NCBI RefSeq assembly: GCF_000218685.1
Contig: NW_006763296.1
Span: 2,511,100 to 2,551,819, forward strand
Direction of reading: 5' to 3'
Length of the DNA: 40,720 nt
DNA from: Serpula lacrymans var. lacrymans S7.9
Taxonomy: Eukaryota > Basidiomycota > Agaricomycetes > Boletales > Serpulaceae
Below, piece after piece: positions 1 to 9,650 of this stretch (position 1 is the stretch's first letter; each line of letters begins with the position of its first letter). The notes beneath the pieces were generated by a model. That model had not been told where the DNA came from, did no database searches, and saw only the letters and a list, made by a program, of their open reading frames with translations. Both the position numbers and the translations under genes were made by a program.

Positions 1-424
1 TACCACTGTTAACTGCTGTCATGTCACTTCCAACTTTGAAGTCATTTTCATCCCTTTTGATTAGAGTCTTTCTGAGCACTACAGTTTGTGCGTCAGGAGC
101 TGCTATCACTGGGAACCTCGTCACCTCGTCATCTTTGTCGTTCTCAAACTACTTTGTGCTACAATTAGCAAGGTAGTGCTCATCTATACTCGTCATTAAG
201 CCCCCATCCTCTATAAATTCAACTATCCCTCCTCCTCAAAACCCACACCCATATCTCTCTGGGTTTTACTTTAAAGGACTTTCATACATACCACCCCACG
301 AACAACCAGAGCACCCACCGTTCTAGGAGGCAAAGCCCATAAACAAGTTCCGTGGAATCTGGGAGGATTGTTTGTTAGTTTGTTTTTGTGTGTGGTTTTC
401 TAACAACGGTTCTCATCATCAACA
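1..424 (+). mobile_element. 3' part of a family-1 LTR (copy A)
   Basis: This is the right-hand quarter of the 1.8-kb LTR that recurs at 4998-6800, 29518-31330, 34969-36221 (reverse), 38472-38871 (reverse) and 38872-40698. It ends with the shared TCATCATCAACA terminus. The left part is cut by the window edge. It is most like the reverse fragment at 38472-38871. The LTR runs straight into coding sequence of the unknown gene that follows, so it is probably an insertion in that gene. Confidence 0.85.
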
Positions 425-425
425 C

Positions 426-1252
426 CGTTGCCGCACTATCAAGTACCCAGGATCGACAGGCTTTTCAGGAAACCACAAGAAACTATTCTGTTCTGACGGT
501 GTTCCTGTCAGAAAGGATTTCCCAGACAAGCTTCCACCCTGGCCACAGCCTCAAGGCATTTTTGTGAATGGCACTCACTTTCATCCTCGGGTTTTCCTCT
601 CAACTATTCATGAAATATATGAGAAGGTCATAATTGAGGGTGGAAATGGTGCTGACCTTGAGATGGAATATCAGGCATTTGCAGCTATTGTAACAACCAA
701 GAGTGAATTACTCTGGCACACACAGAACACACTAGAAGGAGGATGAAGTTGGGGAGTGGTTACCCCTTAGGCTGCAGTGAGTTAGTTGGTATACAACAGG
801 AGGACTTGCTGAGGAGTCTCCTGGATCTATTGGGGTATATATACTACTACAGGTTTGTTTGTACATGTGTACTATACAGTTGATGAAGGCAGTGGCTGAT
901 GATGTCATAGGGCCTAGCCCATATGGCCAGCTCCACTGCGTGAGAGAGTTGAATCTAAAATAAGAGAAAGGCAACGCGGCGCGGGAAAGGGAAAATGGCG
1001 CGTGGCACTTAAAGTATAGAGTTGAAGCGGAGAATAAAAAGAAAGGAAATGTCCGGAAATTGTGTTATTGTAACAGCTATGCTAGTCAAACGAATGACCC
1101 CTCCAATTCCATACAGCCCAGTCTTGTTTCGGCTTTATGAATCCCTCACGTTGAGTCCCCCCATGCCGGATTTGGTCAAGGAGCACGAAGGAAAAAAGTA
1201 TTTGAGGGTTGACTGTCTTTCCGACATGGAGCAAGCAGTAGTGGTTTCTTGA
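426..1252 (+). pseudogene. Last exon of an unrecognised gene, split by a solo LTR
   Basis: An open frame starts directly after LTR copy A, is interrupted at 689-1075 by a family-2 solo LTR, and resumes in the same frame at 1081 when the LTR and one 5-bp duplication are skipped. It ends at TGA 1250-1252. About 145 residues remain. They include a KLFCSDGVPVRKDFP segment, a Pro-rich PPWPQPQGIFVNG segment, a YEKVII helix and a MTPPIPYSPV segment. The composition looks like a real soluble protein, but I do not recognise the family. The 5' exons are missing, either removed by LTR copy A or outside the window. Confidence 0.6.
689..1075 (+). mobile_element. Family-2 solo LTR with target duplication GCTAT
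   Basis: The 387-bp element begins TGTAACAACC and ends GTTATTGTAACA. GCTAT is present immediately before (684-688) and after (1076-1080), a perfect 5-bp target site duplication. No internal retrotransposon sequence is present, so this is a solo LTR left by LTR-LTR recombination. Related copies lie at 39437-39824 (same length, target duplication TCACA), 16955-17372 (reverse, TAAGC) and, truncated, 10176-10462. Confidence 0.93.
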
Positions 1253-1651
1253 AGTTTTTTTCATGATTTTCGCTCTTTTCCTTACTTTTTTCTGCATTTC
1301 CGTACTTTTTTCTGCATTCACACTACTCATAATACTTGTGCAATACACATGAATGGGCACAGATCTCTAATATAAATATTTTATGCCTTTGCTGTCGCTG
1401 TATAGACTTTCGAAAGAGTACCACTACCTATGCGAACCCCGAAAATAGGGTTAGAAACGAACTTGGTGAAAAAAAAAAGATGCAACCTGGGGTAAAATGA
1501 AACAGTCAGGTCACGTGAATAATCGGTCGACAATCGGTCAATCGGTGACTTCCCTGGCTATGGCGGAGTTGCCCACCAAGGTATGGCGGAGTTGCCACAC
1601 ACACGCGCACCGTCTTTCATCTTTTCATTCAGTCCAGCCAAGTGCCACAAC
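1253..1651 (+). promoter_or_regulatory. Upstream region of the Crinkler-like gene
   Basis: This gap holds no coding signal. A TATAAATA box lies at about 1371-1378, 280 nt before the preferred start codon. A pyrimidine-rich stretch (about 1255-1320) precedes it. A short direct repeat, TATGGCGGAGTTGCC, occurs at about 1560 and 1581, and its second copy supplies an in-frame upstream ATG at 1583. Promoter assignment is inference from position only. Confidence 0.35.
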
Positions 1652-4246
1652 ATGGAAAAGCTCAACTGTTGGGTCTACGGTGAAGATGTTGAAAGGATCT
1701 CGACTGTCGACATCTCAAGTTCAGAGACTGTCTACGACCTCAAAGAAGCCATCAAGAACAAGAACTCCTCACAGTTCCGTGATGTGGAAGCAAAGTATCT
1801 CGATCTCTACTCCATTTGCCTTCCTGACGATGAGCAACTGGAAGGCAAACTTAGTCGGTGGGATCATTCAAAGGAAATGAAGCTCACCAGACGATCCAAA
1901 TTATCAACCCTTTTCCCCAAGTCTAAGGAAGGGGTGTGGTTCATCATCGTCCGTGCACCCAGTTCTTGTACGCATTTATCACTGTATCCTATTACCCTTC
2001 TGACGGCAAACTTTATGACTCAGTTTCACGCAAAATTGAAGTCCCAAACTTGACTCTTTGCTGCTGGGTGCGCGGTGACAGATCCAGTGTCGTCTTTTAT
2101 GTCAAGGTCTCAAGTTCAGAGACTGTCTACGACCTCAAAGAAATCATCAAGGACAGGAACCCCTCGCGGTTACGTGATGTGGGGGCAGGGTATTTCGATC
2201 TCTACAAAGTTTCCTTTCCATATGAAGGAGGTGATTCACTTGAAGGTGTGCTCAGCAATCTCACCAGTCCCAGTCTGGAAAATCCTCTGGAGGCGGGGCA
2301 GCAGTTGTCAGATGTTTTTACGCAACCGCCTGCCAGAAACCAACTTCACCTTATCATTGGTATGTGGCACTTGCAATTCCAACTCAACCTCAATCATGAT
2401 GATCATTCTCTTCACATTACCAGACGTGCTTTCCATCAAATTTTGGATGCGAGGGGCAAATCTTGCGGGTTTCATTAAAGTCACAATACCAGCGGAGGCC
2501 GATATTGGCGATCTCAACGCTTCGATCAAGGCGGCATACAGTGGTATTATACCCTTTCCTGGCTTCAGAGTTTACAAGGTTACAGCAAACAACGATGACG
2601 AGCTCCACGAGATTCTTGGTGCTACAGGATCGGGTCAAATGCTGCAAGGGACTGTGATTCTGAAGGAGGTCTTCGATGACGTCCCTTTTCTTCAGATGCC
2701 ACGTGTTGTCGTCGAGCTACTCGATGAAAGTAAGCAAAAAGCATGACGGTATTGGCTCGTACTCACCCAAGCTCACAGAGATAACGGGACATCCTCCATC
2801 GGCATATCGTCACGTAGGAAATGGCGATCCGATCGCGACTGCACGCAATAAATTCCTAATATCCACTCCAAAGGAGAAGCCTTCAGCCACTGGCACCCCG
2901 TCTGAATTTCGGAGACGACAGAATAATTCACAACACCTTAAATCTATACCCTGTGGTCGTCCTCGCGAATATGAGGAAACTATCCCCGTAACCCTCTTAC
3001 ATCCTGTCTTTGGCCAGTTTCTTGATGACTGTCAGACTATTGATGTAACAGCTGACGACAACAGTTTCGTCGAGCACCTCGCGATAGCCATGTCGGCCTT
3101 GTATGAAAACGAGAATGGACGGCTTGAAGCTGTTGACAAGGTATTTCAAAAGTACCGCTTCCACTTCACCATCACCAAAACGAAAACTACTGCATATATT
3201 ACGGATGCAGACATGCAATCCCAAGGACATCGTTATGTGATCGCCGAATACAAGAACGAAACCGGGAATGCATCAGCCGAGCCGTATTTCCAAGCCATAG
3301 GATACTACCTGGAGGGGACGAGAGATAAGGCTGTCAAATTCAGCAGATCCCCTTTGCCCTGCCTCCTTCTCGCCATTTTCGGTTGGTCCCTGCATACTGT
3401 ACTGGTTCTATGGGGAGCTAATTGGTTCTTTCTGCAGGGCCACATATAGTGTTTGCCGGTGCCGCATGGAATTTGCGTCCGACGGTACAGATCTTGTCAA
3501 CACCTATTGCGTTTCACTTTCATTCCACCGATATCCACAATCGACTTACTGTGACACGTCACATGGCCGCTTTTCGCAAAGCTGCCGAAAGGCTGAATGA
3601 GTATTACGAAAACCTGACAGAAACCCCTCTTCTTACTTCCGCACCAGTCCCCCCTCATATGTTCGCGTACCCAACGAGTTACAGATCGCTTCACAGCAAT
3701 ACACTGAAACATTTCCGGTACGTGATAGAACTGGACTCTGACAAGCTCGTCTTTTCCGGAACTGAGGACGAAGGCGATCATATCTGTATCAAATTCGTTC
3801 GAACTTATTCGTGTGATGCCCATAAACACTTTGCATCTTTGGGATGTGCCCCAGCCTTGCGAGGGTTCGAAAAGATCGCCGGTGGCTGGTTCATGGTGGT
3901 CATGGACATGCTCCCTGCCGACTTTGAGATGCTGAGTGCCCGCACGGGACGGCTCCCCCTTTCTGTCTTCACCGATATATCCGCAAAACTGGAAAGTCTT
4001 CACGAAGCTGGTTACGTCCATGGCGATATTCGCGACACGAATATTATGGTGTCCAAGACCAACAAAACACAGTTCATGATCGTCGACTTTGACTGGGCAG
4101 GAAGCATTGAGGAGGCACGCTACCCAGCTGGTGTCAATCACATAGACATATCCAGGCCACTGGAAGCTCGCGACGGGAAAAAGATCTTGAAGGATCACGA
4201 CATTTTTATGCTCCAAGACATGAAAAATTCCAAATTCATGGATTAG
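1652..4246 (+). CDS. Crinkler-type effector-like protein: three header domains, nuclease-like domain, kinase domain
   Basis: Five exons (1652-1967, 2024-2359, 2424-2729, 2779-3381, 3438-4246) join in frame through four GT..AG introns of 49-64 nt to give about 789 residues. An upstream in-frame ATG at 1583 would add 23. Residues 1-105 and about 113-218 are Crinkler N-terminal (ubiquitin-like) headers, both with SSETVYDLKE; about 219-318 is a third, divergent header. Residues about 400-560 resemble the REase-superfamily domain of these effectors, with an E-x-K signature (EYK at 476-478), a following FQAIGYY helix and GAAWNLRPTVQ. Residues about 580-788 are a protein-kinase fold: Lys639 in CIKFV, HGDIRDTNIMV (Asp717, Asn722) and DFD at 737-739. 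No signal peptide is visible. In this family the header is linked to delivery and the C-terminal domains to activity on host nuclei. The fungal role (pathogen, symbiont or inter-fungal conflict) is unknown. No frame break is seen, unlike its transposon neighbours. Confidence 0.85.
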
Positions 4247-4356
4247 GTGTATTCTATTTGTATCATAATGTAGCAAAATCGTCATGCTGAGTGATGTGTA
4301 TTCTATATGGTTTTTGTAACTGAGTAAAGGTTCAGGCTAAGAATGACAGTGATTTC

Positions 4357-4362
4357 AATAAA
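4357..4362 (+). promoter_or_regulatory. Candidate polyadenylation signal
   Basis: AATAAA lies 111 nt after the stop codon of the Crinkler-like gene, just before the start of retrotransposon sequence at about 4375. Position and motif fit a poly(A) signal. Use is inferred, not shown. Confidence 0.4.
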
Positions 4363-4374
4363 ATATGACGCTGG

Positions 4375-4792
4375 ATTTGCACAAAAATCCACACAGTTGC
4401 CTTGAGAAAGAGCTGGATCGTAAAGCAAAGCCTCGTTACAATGGCCCTTATGAAATTGTGCGATGTACTAAAGGAGGATTGTATGTTCTGAAAGAAATGG
4501 ATGGATCAGTATCACAAAGAGCAATTGCAGCATTTTGACTACTTTCCTATCCCAACCAACAGTCTATGCCCCTCCTGGATGAACTGGATGACCATGATGA
4601 CAACCTAGATGAGCCTGAAGATGAACCTGACTATGAGCATAACAACTCAGATGATGAAGATGATGATTAATGACTTACCAGAATAAATTTTATGACCACA
4701 CGACCCCTTAATGTGTTGCCATGTTTCATTCCCTATGACCCTACCTTTATGGAAGCAACTGGGGACAGTTGCAATTTCAAGTTGTCCGTGGA
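4375..4792 (+). mobile_element. Ty3/gypsy integrase C-terminus remnant and 3' internal end
   Basis: The frame reads KELDRKAKPRYNGPYEIV and then VLKEMDGSVSQRAIAAF, typical of the C-terminal end of a Ty3/gypsy integrase of the type common in mushroom fungi. A TGA at 4536-4538 sits where an Arg is expected before LL. The frame then stays open through an acidic tail rich in Asp and Glu, to a stop at 4670. The following 120 nt run to the start of a family-1 LTR at 4793, so this is probably the 3' internal end of the element that owns that LTR. The rest of the element is missing. Confidence 0.7.
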
Positions 4793-4997
4793 TGTCATGA
4801 ACCAAAGTTGATTGGGAGCATGGACAGGTGTCAATAATGAAGTGCATATTCAAAAGACTCGCCTTTGTGCCACACAGGCATAGTGCCATGTGGAATAGTA
4901 ATTAATATTGCCTTTTTTGAACTTGTAGCTGATCAGCACCACCTCTATTAGGCAATCAAGTTGCGCTTACCTTTGCTTTCCATTCAGTACTTTGCAC
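4793..4997 (+). mobile_element. 5' fragment of a family-1 LTR
   Basis: About 205 bp matching the left end of the family-1 LTR, beginning TGTCATGAACC and breaking off at about 4995. A complete copy begins 3 bp later. It may be the start of the 3' LTR of the gypsy remnant at 4375-4792, cut by the next LTR. Confidence 0.75.
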
Positions 4998-6800
4998 TGT
5001 CATGCACCAAAGTTGATTGGTAGCATGGACAGGTGTCAATAATGAAGCGAATATTCAAAAGACTCGCCTTTGTTCCACACAGGCACAGTGCCACGTGGAA
5101 TAGTAATTAATATTGCCTTTTTCAAACTTGTAGCTGATCAGCATCACCTCTATTAAACAATCCAGTCACGCTCACCTTTGCTTTTCCATCCGGTACTTTC
5201 TGCATTTCGGCATTTCGGCAAATTTTCGCGTCGCCACTGGCTACACATTGCATTGCGCCCTCGCTTTTGTCATTTCCCTTACTCCCCTTCCTTTGCCTAG
5301 CCCCACCATGGGCCCCTTCCTCTCCTTTTTATTCTCACCTGACGGTCGTTTCTGGATCCCCATTCTAATCCACTTGTTCGTCACCTCCACCCTCCTCCTC
5401 CTCATCTTATTTGCACCCCCACCATTTCTGATGTCACCACTTCCTATCCGCTTCCGTCGCCAATCCGTAGACTACCACGTGCCACTGCTGATATCAGCAA
5501 AGCCCCGGCGGCCAGTCCAAATAGGGCAACAGGTCCATCTTCATGACGTCAATCTGCCATCATATACTATCAACACATCGGTCGCTCGTCTTGCCTGGTT
5601 GGAGCGTGGGTGGGTAATTTTTGAGCTGGAGAAGGTTCATCCCCTTGCGTCGCCCATGTTCATTGCTGTCCCATTCACTTGGGTACACTTATCTTTTGTC
5701 CATTGTCTTCGCTACAGCTACACCTACCACACGCTGCCTGGGACTCACTTGTTCAAAATTGGAACTACTCCTCTCCCTCCCTCGTTTGATCAGGTGGTCC
5801 AACACAACCAGTCCATTAGTAAGGCCATGGAACTGTTGGATTTGGACTAGGTGGTGGACCGGTGGCTCCAGTTTCTTTTTTTTCAGCAGAACATTCATTT
5901 ACAGTGCAATTATTTTTGATTTTTGAATCATTTTTATGGGCACATATTTTTTTAGAATGCCTGACTGACAATAAAGGAACTGTGTTGATACTGATAGTGT
6001 TTTGCCTTGCCCTTTTTTTACTGCATCTTCCCATGACATCATGATTTTCCTGCTCTTTTTTTGCTATTGGACTTTATTTTATGGCTGTACAAACCTGTGA
6101 CATGGCTCACAGCATTCATTGTTCTATCCCTTTCTTTTCCCTTTTTTTGATAATCTTATCCTGTACTACCTACGCAGGATTTGTCAGCGTACATTCCTTC
6201 CTTCATGTTCTTTCTCATTCTTTTTGCGCAGCTATACTGTGCATAGCCTACCTTTCTTTTCACTATATAAACCCCTGTATTTTACCTTGTAAAAACAACA
6301 AAGAACTCGATTCCAGACTTCTTCTCTACTCTCAAGTTCACTACTCTGCTACTTGTGATCCAGTGTGGTCACAACACTTCCCACTTCTACCACTGTTAAC
6401 TGCTGTCATCGTTCACTTCCCACTTTTGAAGTCATCGTTATCCCTTTCGATTAGAGTCCTTCTGAGCACTACAGTTTGTGCGTCAGGAGCCTGCTATCAC
6501 TGGGAACCTTGTCATTCTCAAACCTACCTTGTGCTACAATTAGCAAGGTAGTGCTTGTCTATACTCGCCACAAAGCCCCCTATCTTTCTATATTCCAACT
6601 ATCCCTCCTCCTCAAAACCCACACCCATACATCTCTGGGTTTTACTTTGAAGGATCTTTACATGTACCACCCCACAAACAACCAGACCACTCCACTGTTC
6701 TAGGAGGCAAAGCCCATAAACAAGTTCCGTGGAATCTGGGAGGATTGTGTGTTAGTTTGTTTTGTGTGTGGTTTTCTAACAGCAGTTCTCATCATCGACA
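4998..6800 (+). mobile_element. Full-length family-1 LTR (copy B)
   Basis: This 1.8-kb LTR starts TGTCATGCACC and ends CATCATCGACA, so TGTC/GACA form a short terminal inverted repeat. A TATATAA box lies at about 6264. The right end abuts the integrase C-terminus of another gypsy element (6801 onward), and the left end abuts an LTR fragment. I see no matching target duplication (left GCAC, right GCGA). The locus has probably been rearranged since insertion. Confidence 0.88.
5308..5850 (+). CDS. LTR-encoded ORF, conserved in family-1 copies (membrane-anchored hypothetical)
   Basis: A 180-residue frame lies wholly inside LTR copy B. It starts at an ATG in good context (CACCATGG at 5305-5312), although the frame is open from an upstream ATG at 5248. 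Residues about 14-42 form a strongly hydrophobic segment (WIPILIHLFVTSTLLLLILF), followed by a basic stretch (RFRRQS) and a soluble C-terminal part containing RLAWLERGW and FELEKVHPLASPMF. The same frame is visible in copy F (39180-40115, interrupted by an LTR), in truncated copy D (minus, 36202-35939), and in copy C up to a Trp-to-stop change at 30200. I know no family for it. It could be a true accessory gene or a chance frame kept open because the copies are young. Confidence 0.5.
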   Translation: MGPFLSFLFSPDGRFWIPILIHLFVTSTLLLLILFAPPPFLMSPLPIRFRRQSVDYHVPLLISAKPRRPVQIGQQVHLHDVNLPSYTINTSVARLAWLERGWVIFELEKVHPLASPMFIAVPFTWVHLSFVHCLRYSYTYHTLPGTHLFKIGTTPLPPSFDQVVQHNQSISKAMELLDLD

Positions 6801-7236
6801 GCGATTCTCCGAAGGACAAAAGGTGTGGTTAGAGAACACCAACCTGCGAGAAAAAGCTACCAAATACAAGAAGCTCAACATGAAACGCATCGGACCTTTC
6901 CACATCCAAGAAAAGATTTCCCCGGTGAACTACCGACTATCCCTGCCTCCCCATTGGAGGATACATAATGTTTTCCACGCATCCCTTCTCACGCCGTATA
7001 CAGAAACCAACACTCATGGCCCAAACTTTATCTGACCACCACCTGACCTGATCAACAAAGAAGAGGAATACGAAGTAGAAAGTATTCTTAGACACAAACC
7101 CTGGAAACGCGGGCGCCGCGACCTGATTAAATGGTGGCATTACCCTCATTCTGAAAACTCATGGGAACCGGAAGAACATTTAACCAATGCTGCAGAGATA
7201 CTGGAAGCCTATAAGAAGGACCACAAGCTGCGTTGA
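6801..7236 (+). pseudogene. Ty3/gypsy integrase C-terminal region with chromodomain
   Basis: The frame begins abruptly at the LTR copy B junction with FSEGQKVWLENTNL, continues through GPFHIQEKI and VFHASLLTPY (the usual integrase C-terminal core), and then EEYEVESILRHK and WEPEEHL, a chromodomain of the chromovirus type that guides integration to marked chromatin. A TGA at 7033-7035 falls where Arg is expected before PPP, in an otherwise continuous frame ending at TGA 7234-7236. Everything upstream (gag, protease, reverse transcriptase, RNase H, integrase core) is absent. It belongs with the ORF and LTR that follow, to 9000. Confidence 0.88.
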
Positions 7237-7285
7237 AGAGACAATCACCCCACTACCAACAATCCTCTGTCTTTCAACACAAAAC

Positions 7286-8562
7286 ATGTCTACTTCTAAC
7301 TCCACCGGCTTCCCTATCACCACCTACTCGATACCCGGCGACGCCAACTTGCTAGCCGACAAACGAGTGTCTTTTGCGTGTGGGCAACGACACAAGCAAC
7401 GACACAACCAAGCCAACATCACTGATGCCATAGAATTAATGTCAGCAAAAGAAGCCTATACCTATCTCTTTTACCCCATGCGTATCACGCTCTTTCTTCC
7501 ATGCATACCTTCCTTGCCATAGACCTCATAGCTGATGAACCCCTAAAAGCCATAGACTCAATACATTCGTTGGAAAGCGAGCATTTGCGGCTCAACAGTC
7601 AGGACTTGAGTATCTGTCAGGCACTCCGGATGGAAAAGTTAGTTTTGGAATCTTTGGAACGACGCTTGAGGATGAGCTCCTCGAATGGGCAGATGGACTT
7701 GGCAAAGGAATATTTGGAATCAGGCGGGAGGACATTGCTTAACAAAGCTCGCACGCGGATAGAGCGAGACGGTTGTACAAGTACTCCTCCACCTGGTTTG
7801 TCCCTCCGGTCCCTGTTGCACCCAGACCAGACCAGTGTTACCCCGGAGCACACTTACCACATCATCACCCGTCGACCTACGCCCATCCCGTCGGAGGAAA
7901 AATATATTCCCACCATCCCAACCAGCCTGATCTCACAAGAGTTGAGCCACTCCAGTCCCCATTCCATTGGGTCGAACCCAAAACCACCGTCTCCCCCATT
8001 ATCTCCACCTCAACCAGTGCCAAACGCCCAAACCCGTCGCCTGACGAACCAACGAGGAGTCCGATGCAGCCGGCAAGAGGTGATACTCCAGATCCCCGCC
8101 GCCAGAACTCCATCAAAACGGCAGTCTTGTATGTCGAAGGGACAAAAAGACAGTCCGCCTGGCGCAATGCACAGGCCTGAGACTGGCTCTCCCTCCAACC
8201 CAATCAACGTAGATGACGATGCAGCCATGATTGATCAGTTGTACGCAGGAACGTACAACCTGGGAGATGACGATCCAACCACTCCCCAATCCAACACCTC
8301 ATCCAACACCCGACAAAGATACCATGAAGGTGTTTGTAACAACGCTCCATACTGCCAAAACTGCGGTTGGAGCGATCATCGCACATACTATTGCAAAGCC
8401 TACTATTGCCCCGACTGTGACCGTTGTGCACCGGGACATAGTTTCAATTGGTGTCCCATCCGCAGGGAAGATGAGGATAGGATTCTGATGGAAGGATTAC
8501 ATGGAGATGTCAGCTATGACAACAGTTACAATATGGATGGCGAAGGTACCAAATTTCGGTGA
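7286..8562 (+). pseudogene. Post-pol ORF of a Ty3/gypsy element with two zinc knuckles
   Basis: This ORF starts at ATG 7286, 50 nt after the pol stop, in a place where most chromoviruses have only a short leader to the 3' LTR. The first part (7286 to about 7475) is in one frame and the rest (about 7471-8562) in the next, so one base has been gained or lost. The product would be about 420 residues: a helical N-terminal half (AIDSIHSLESEHLRL and ALRMEKLVLESLERR), a long Pro/Ser-rich middle, and a Cys-rich end with CQNCGWSDHRTYYC, an exact CX2CX4HX4C knuckle, then CDRCAPGHSFNWC, a near-knuckle. The layout resembles a gag protein placed after pol. Function is unknown. The polypurine tract and 3' LTR follow at once. 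Confidence 0.72.
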
Positions 8563-8576
8563 AACTCGGAGCAAGT

Positions 8577-9000
8577 AAGGGGGTAATGTTACAATCTCTA
8601 TTGGACATTTAAGGACTACTCATTTCTTTTTACTCATCGGTTATACCATCGGACCAATGACTCATTTCCTTCATGTATACTTCCGTTCCTCTCGCATTCA
8701 CAGTACCTATTATAGTACTTAGTCCTCAACAGACGGACCTGCCCTAGATAGGACCTAACTCCTATCACCAATTCCTTTCCATTATAAATACCATGTAACA
8801 GCAGTAGTATTCTCCAATATGATTCTACGCAGTTCACACTTACAAAGCTAGACTCCTAAGATCAGACTTCTACTCAGAAGAAGACCAACTCTCGTTGGAA
8901 AACCTCTACTCAGAACTACGTTCTCGAACTTGTCTTTGGATAAGTCTCTTTATAAACCTCAACAAACCCTCAGACTTTGTTAAGCACTTCGTGCGTAACA
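8577..9000 (+). mobile_element. Polypurine tract and 3' LTR of the Ty3/gypsy element (family 4)
   Basis: AAGGGGGTAA at 8577-8586 is a polypurine tract. The LTR runs 8587-9000 (414 bp) with perfect 6-bp inverted termini, TGTTAC and GTAACA. A TATAAATA box lies near 8784. Its right end abuts the minus-strand spliced gene at 9017. No second copy of this LTR is in the window, so the element is represented by its 3' end only. Confidence 0.87.
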
Positions 9001-9016
9001 CCCTTGGACAAGGCCG

Positions 9017-9539
9017 TCAATGTGCAGGAGCTGGAGCAGGGGCTGGAGCAGGTTGTTGATATGCAGGAGATGGAGATCGACAAGATCGATGTGCAAGAGT
9101 AGGAGTAGAAGCTGCAGCAGCACACGGGTGTTGACGTGGTTGGCGTCTTTGTGAGCGTATCACCGCCAGAGATTGTTGCAGAGATTGATTGGTCTGCAAT
9201 TTGGACTCGTCAGCTTGAGTTTGCTGTGGAGAAAAAATAGTCAGTAACATCGGCATTAGGAGGGGAGAGCCAACATACCTCCTCACCAAAGCGGGCTGGG
9301 GATGATGTTGTTAGATCTTGATGCATGGTGACATAAGGTGGGCTGTCAGAGAGTGACAATGGAACCATTGAGGATGGAGCCACTTTGTCTAGCAGTGCAG
9401 AGAGGTCAGCAGGAGTGAGCGTGCTTAGGATACCCACCAGTTGGGCATGAAAATCCATCAGCTCTGTTGGCAGTGGTTGCTGACCCAGTATCTGAGCGAG
9501 GATCTTGACCTGTAGTGCCGGAATAGTAAATCTGTACAA
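9017..9539 (-). CDS. Spliced hypothetical protein, probably truncated
   Basis: Two minus-strand exons (9539-9279 and 9223-9017) join in frame across a 55-nt intron with GTATGT donor, TACTGAC branch site and CCACAG acceptor, giving about 155 residues. The N-terminal part is a helical segment (VKILAQILGQQPLPTELM and LTPADLSALLDKVA). The second exon is Gln/Arg/Ala-rich and ends in a Pro-Ala repeat (PAPAPAPA). I do not recognise the family. The gypsy LTR ends 16 nt beyond the stop, so the natural 3' end may have been lost, and further 5' exons may lie upstream of 9540. The good splice signals argue for a real gene or gene remnant. Confidence 0.5.
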
Positions 9540-9650
9540 CTTCAGTATACTACAAAGACTGTGGGAAAATGTATGGCAGCCTGACCTTGGTTACACAACA
9601 ATATGGTAAGGTGTTGCAATGCTGATAACGTAAAATCAGCAATCTGCTGG

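Noticed and set aside
3497..4285. Long minus-strand open frame of about 262 codons opposite the kinase exon
   Set aside because: The plus strand carries clear kinase motifs in the same place, and the minus frame has no family signal. It is an antisense shadow.
5621..5926. Second open frame (about 100 codons) overlapping the LTR ORF, kept in several copies
   Set aside because: The copies are so similar that any frame without stops is kept. It lacks a hydrophobic or motif pattern and its start is internal to the better frame.
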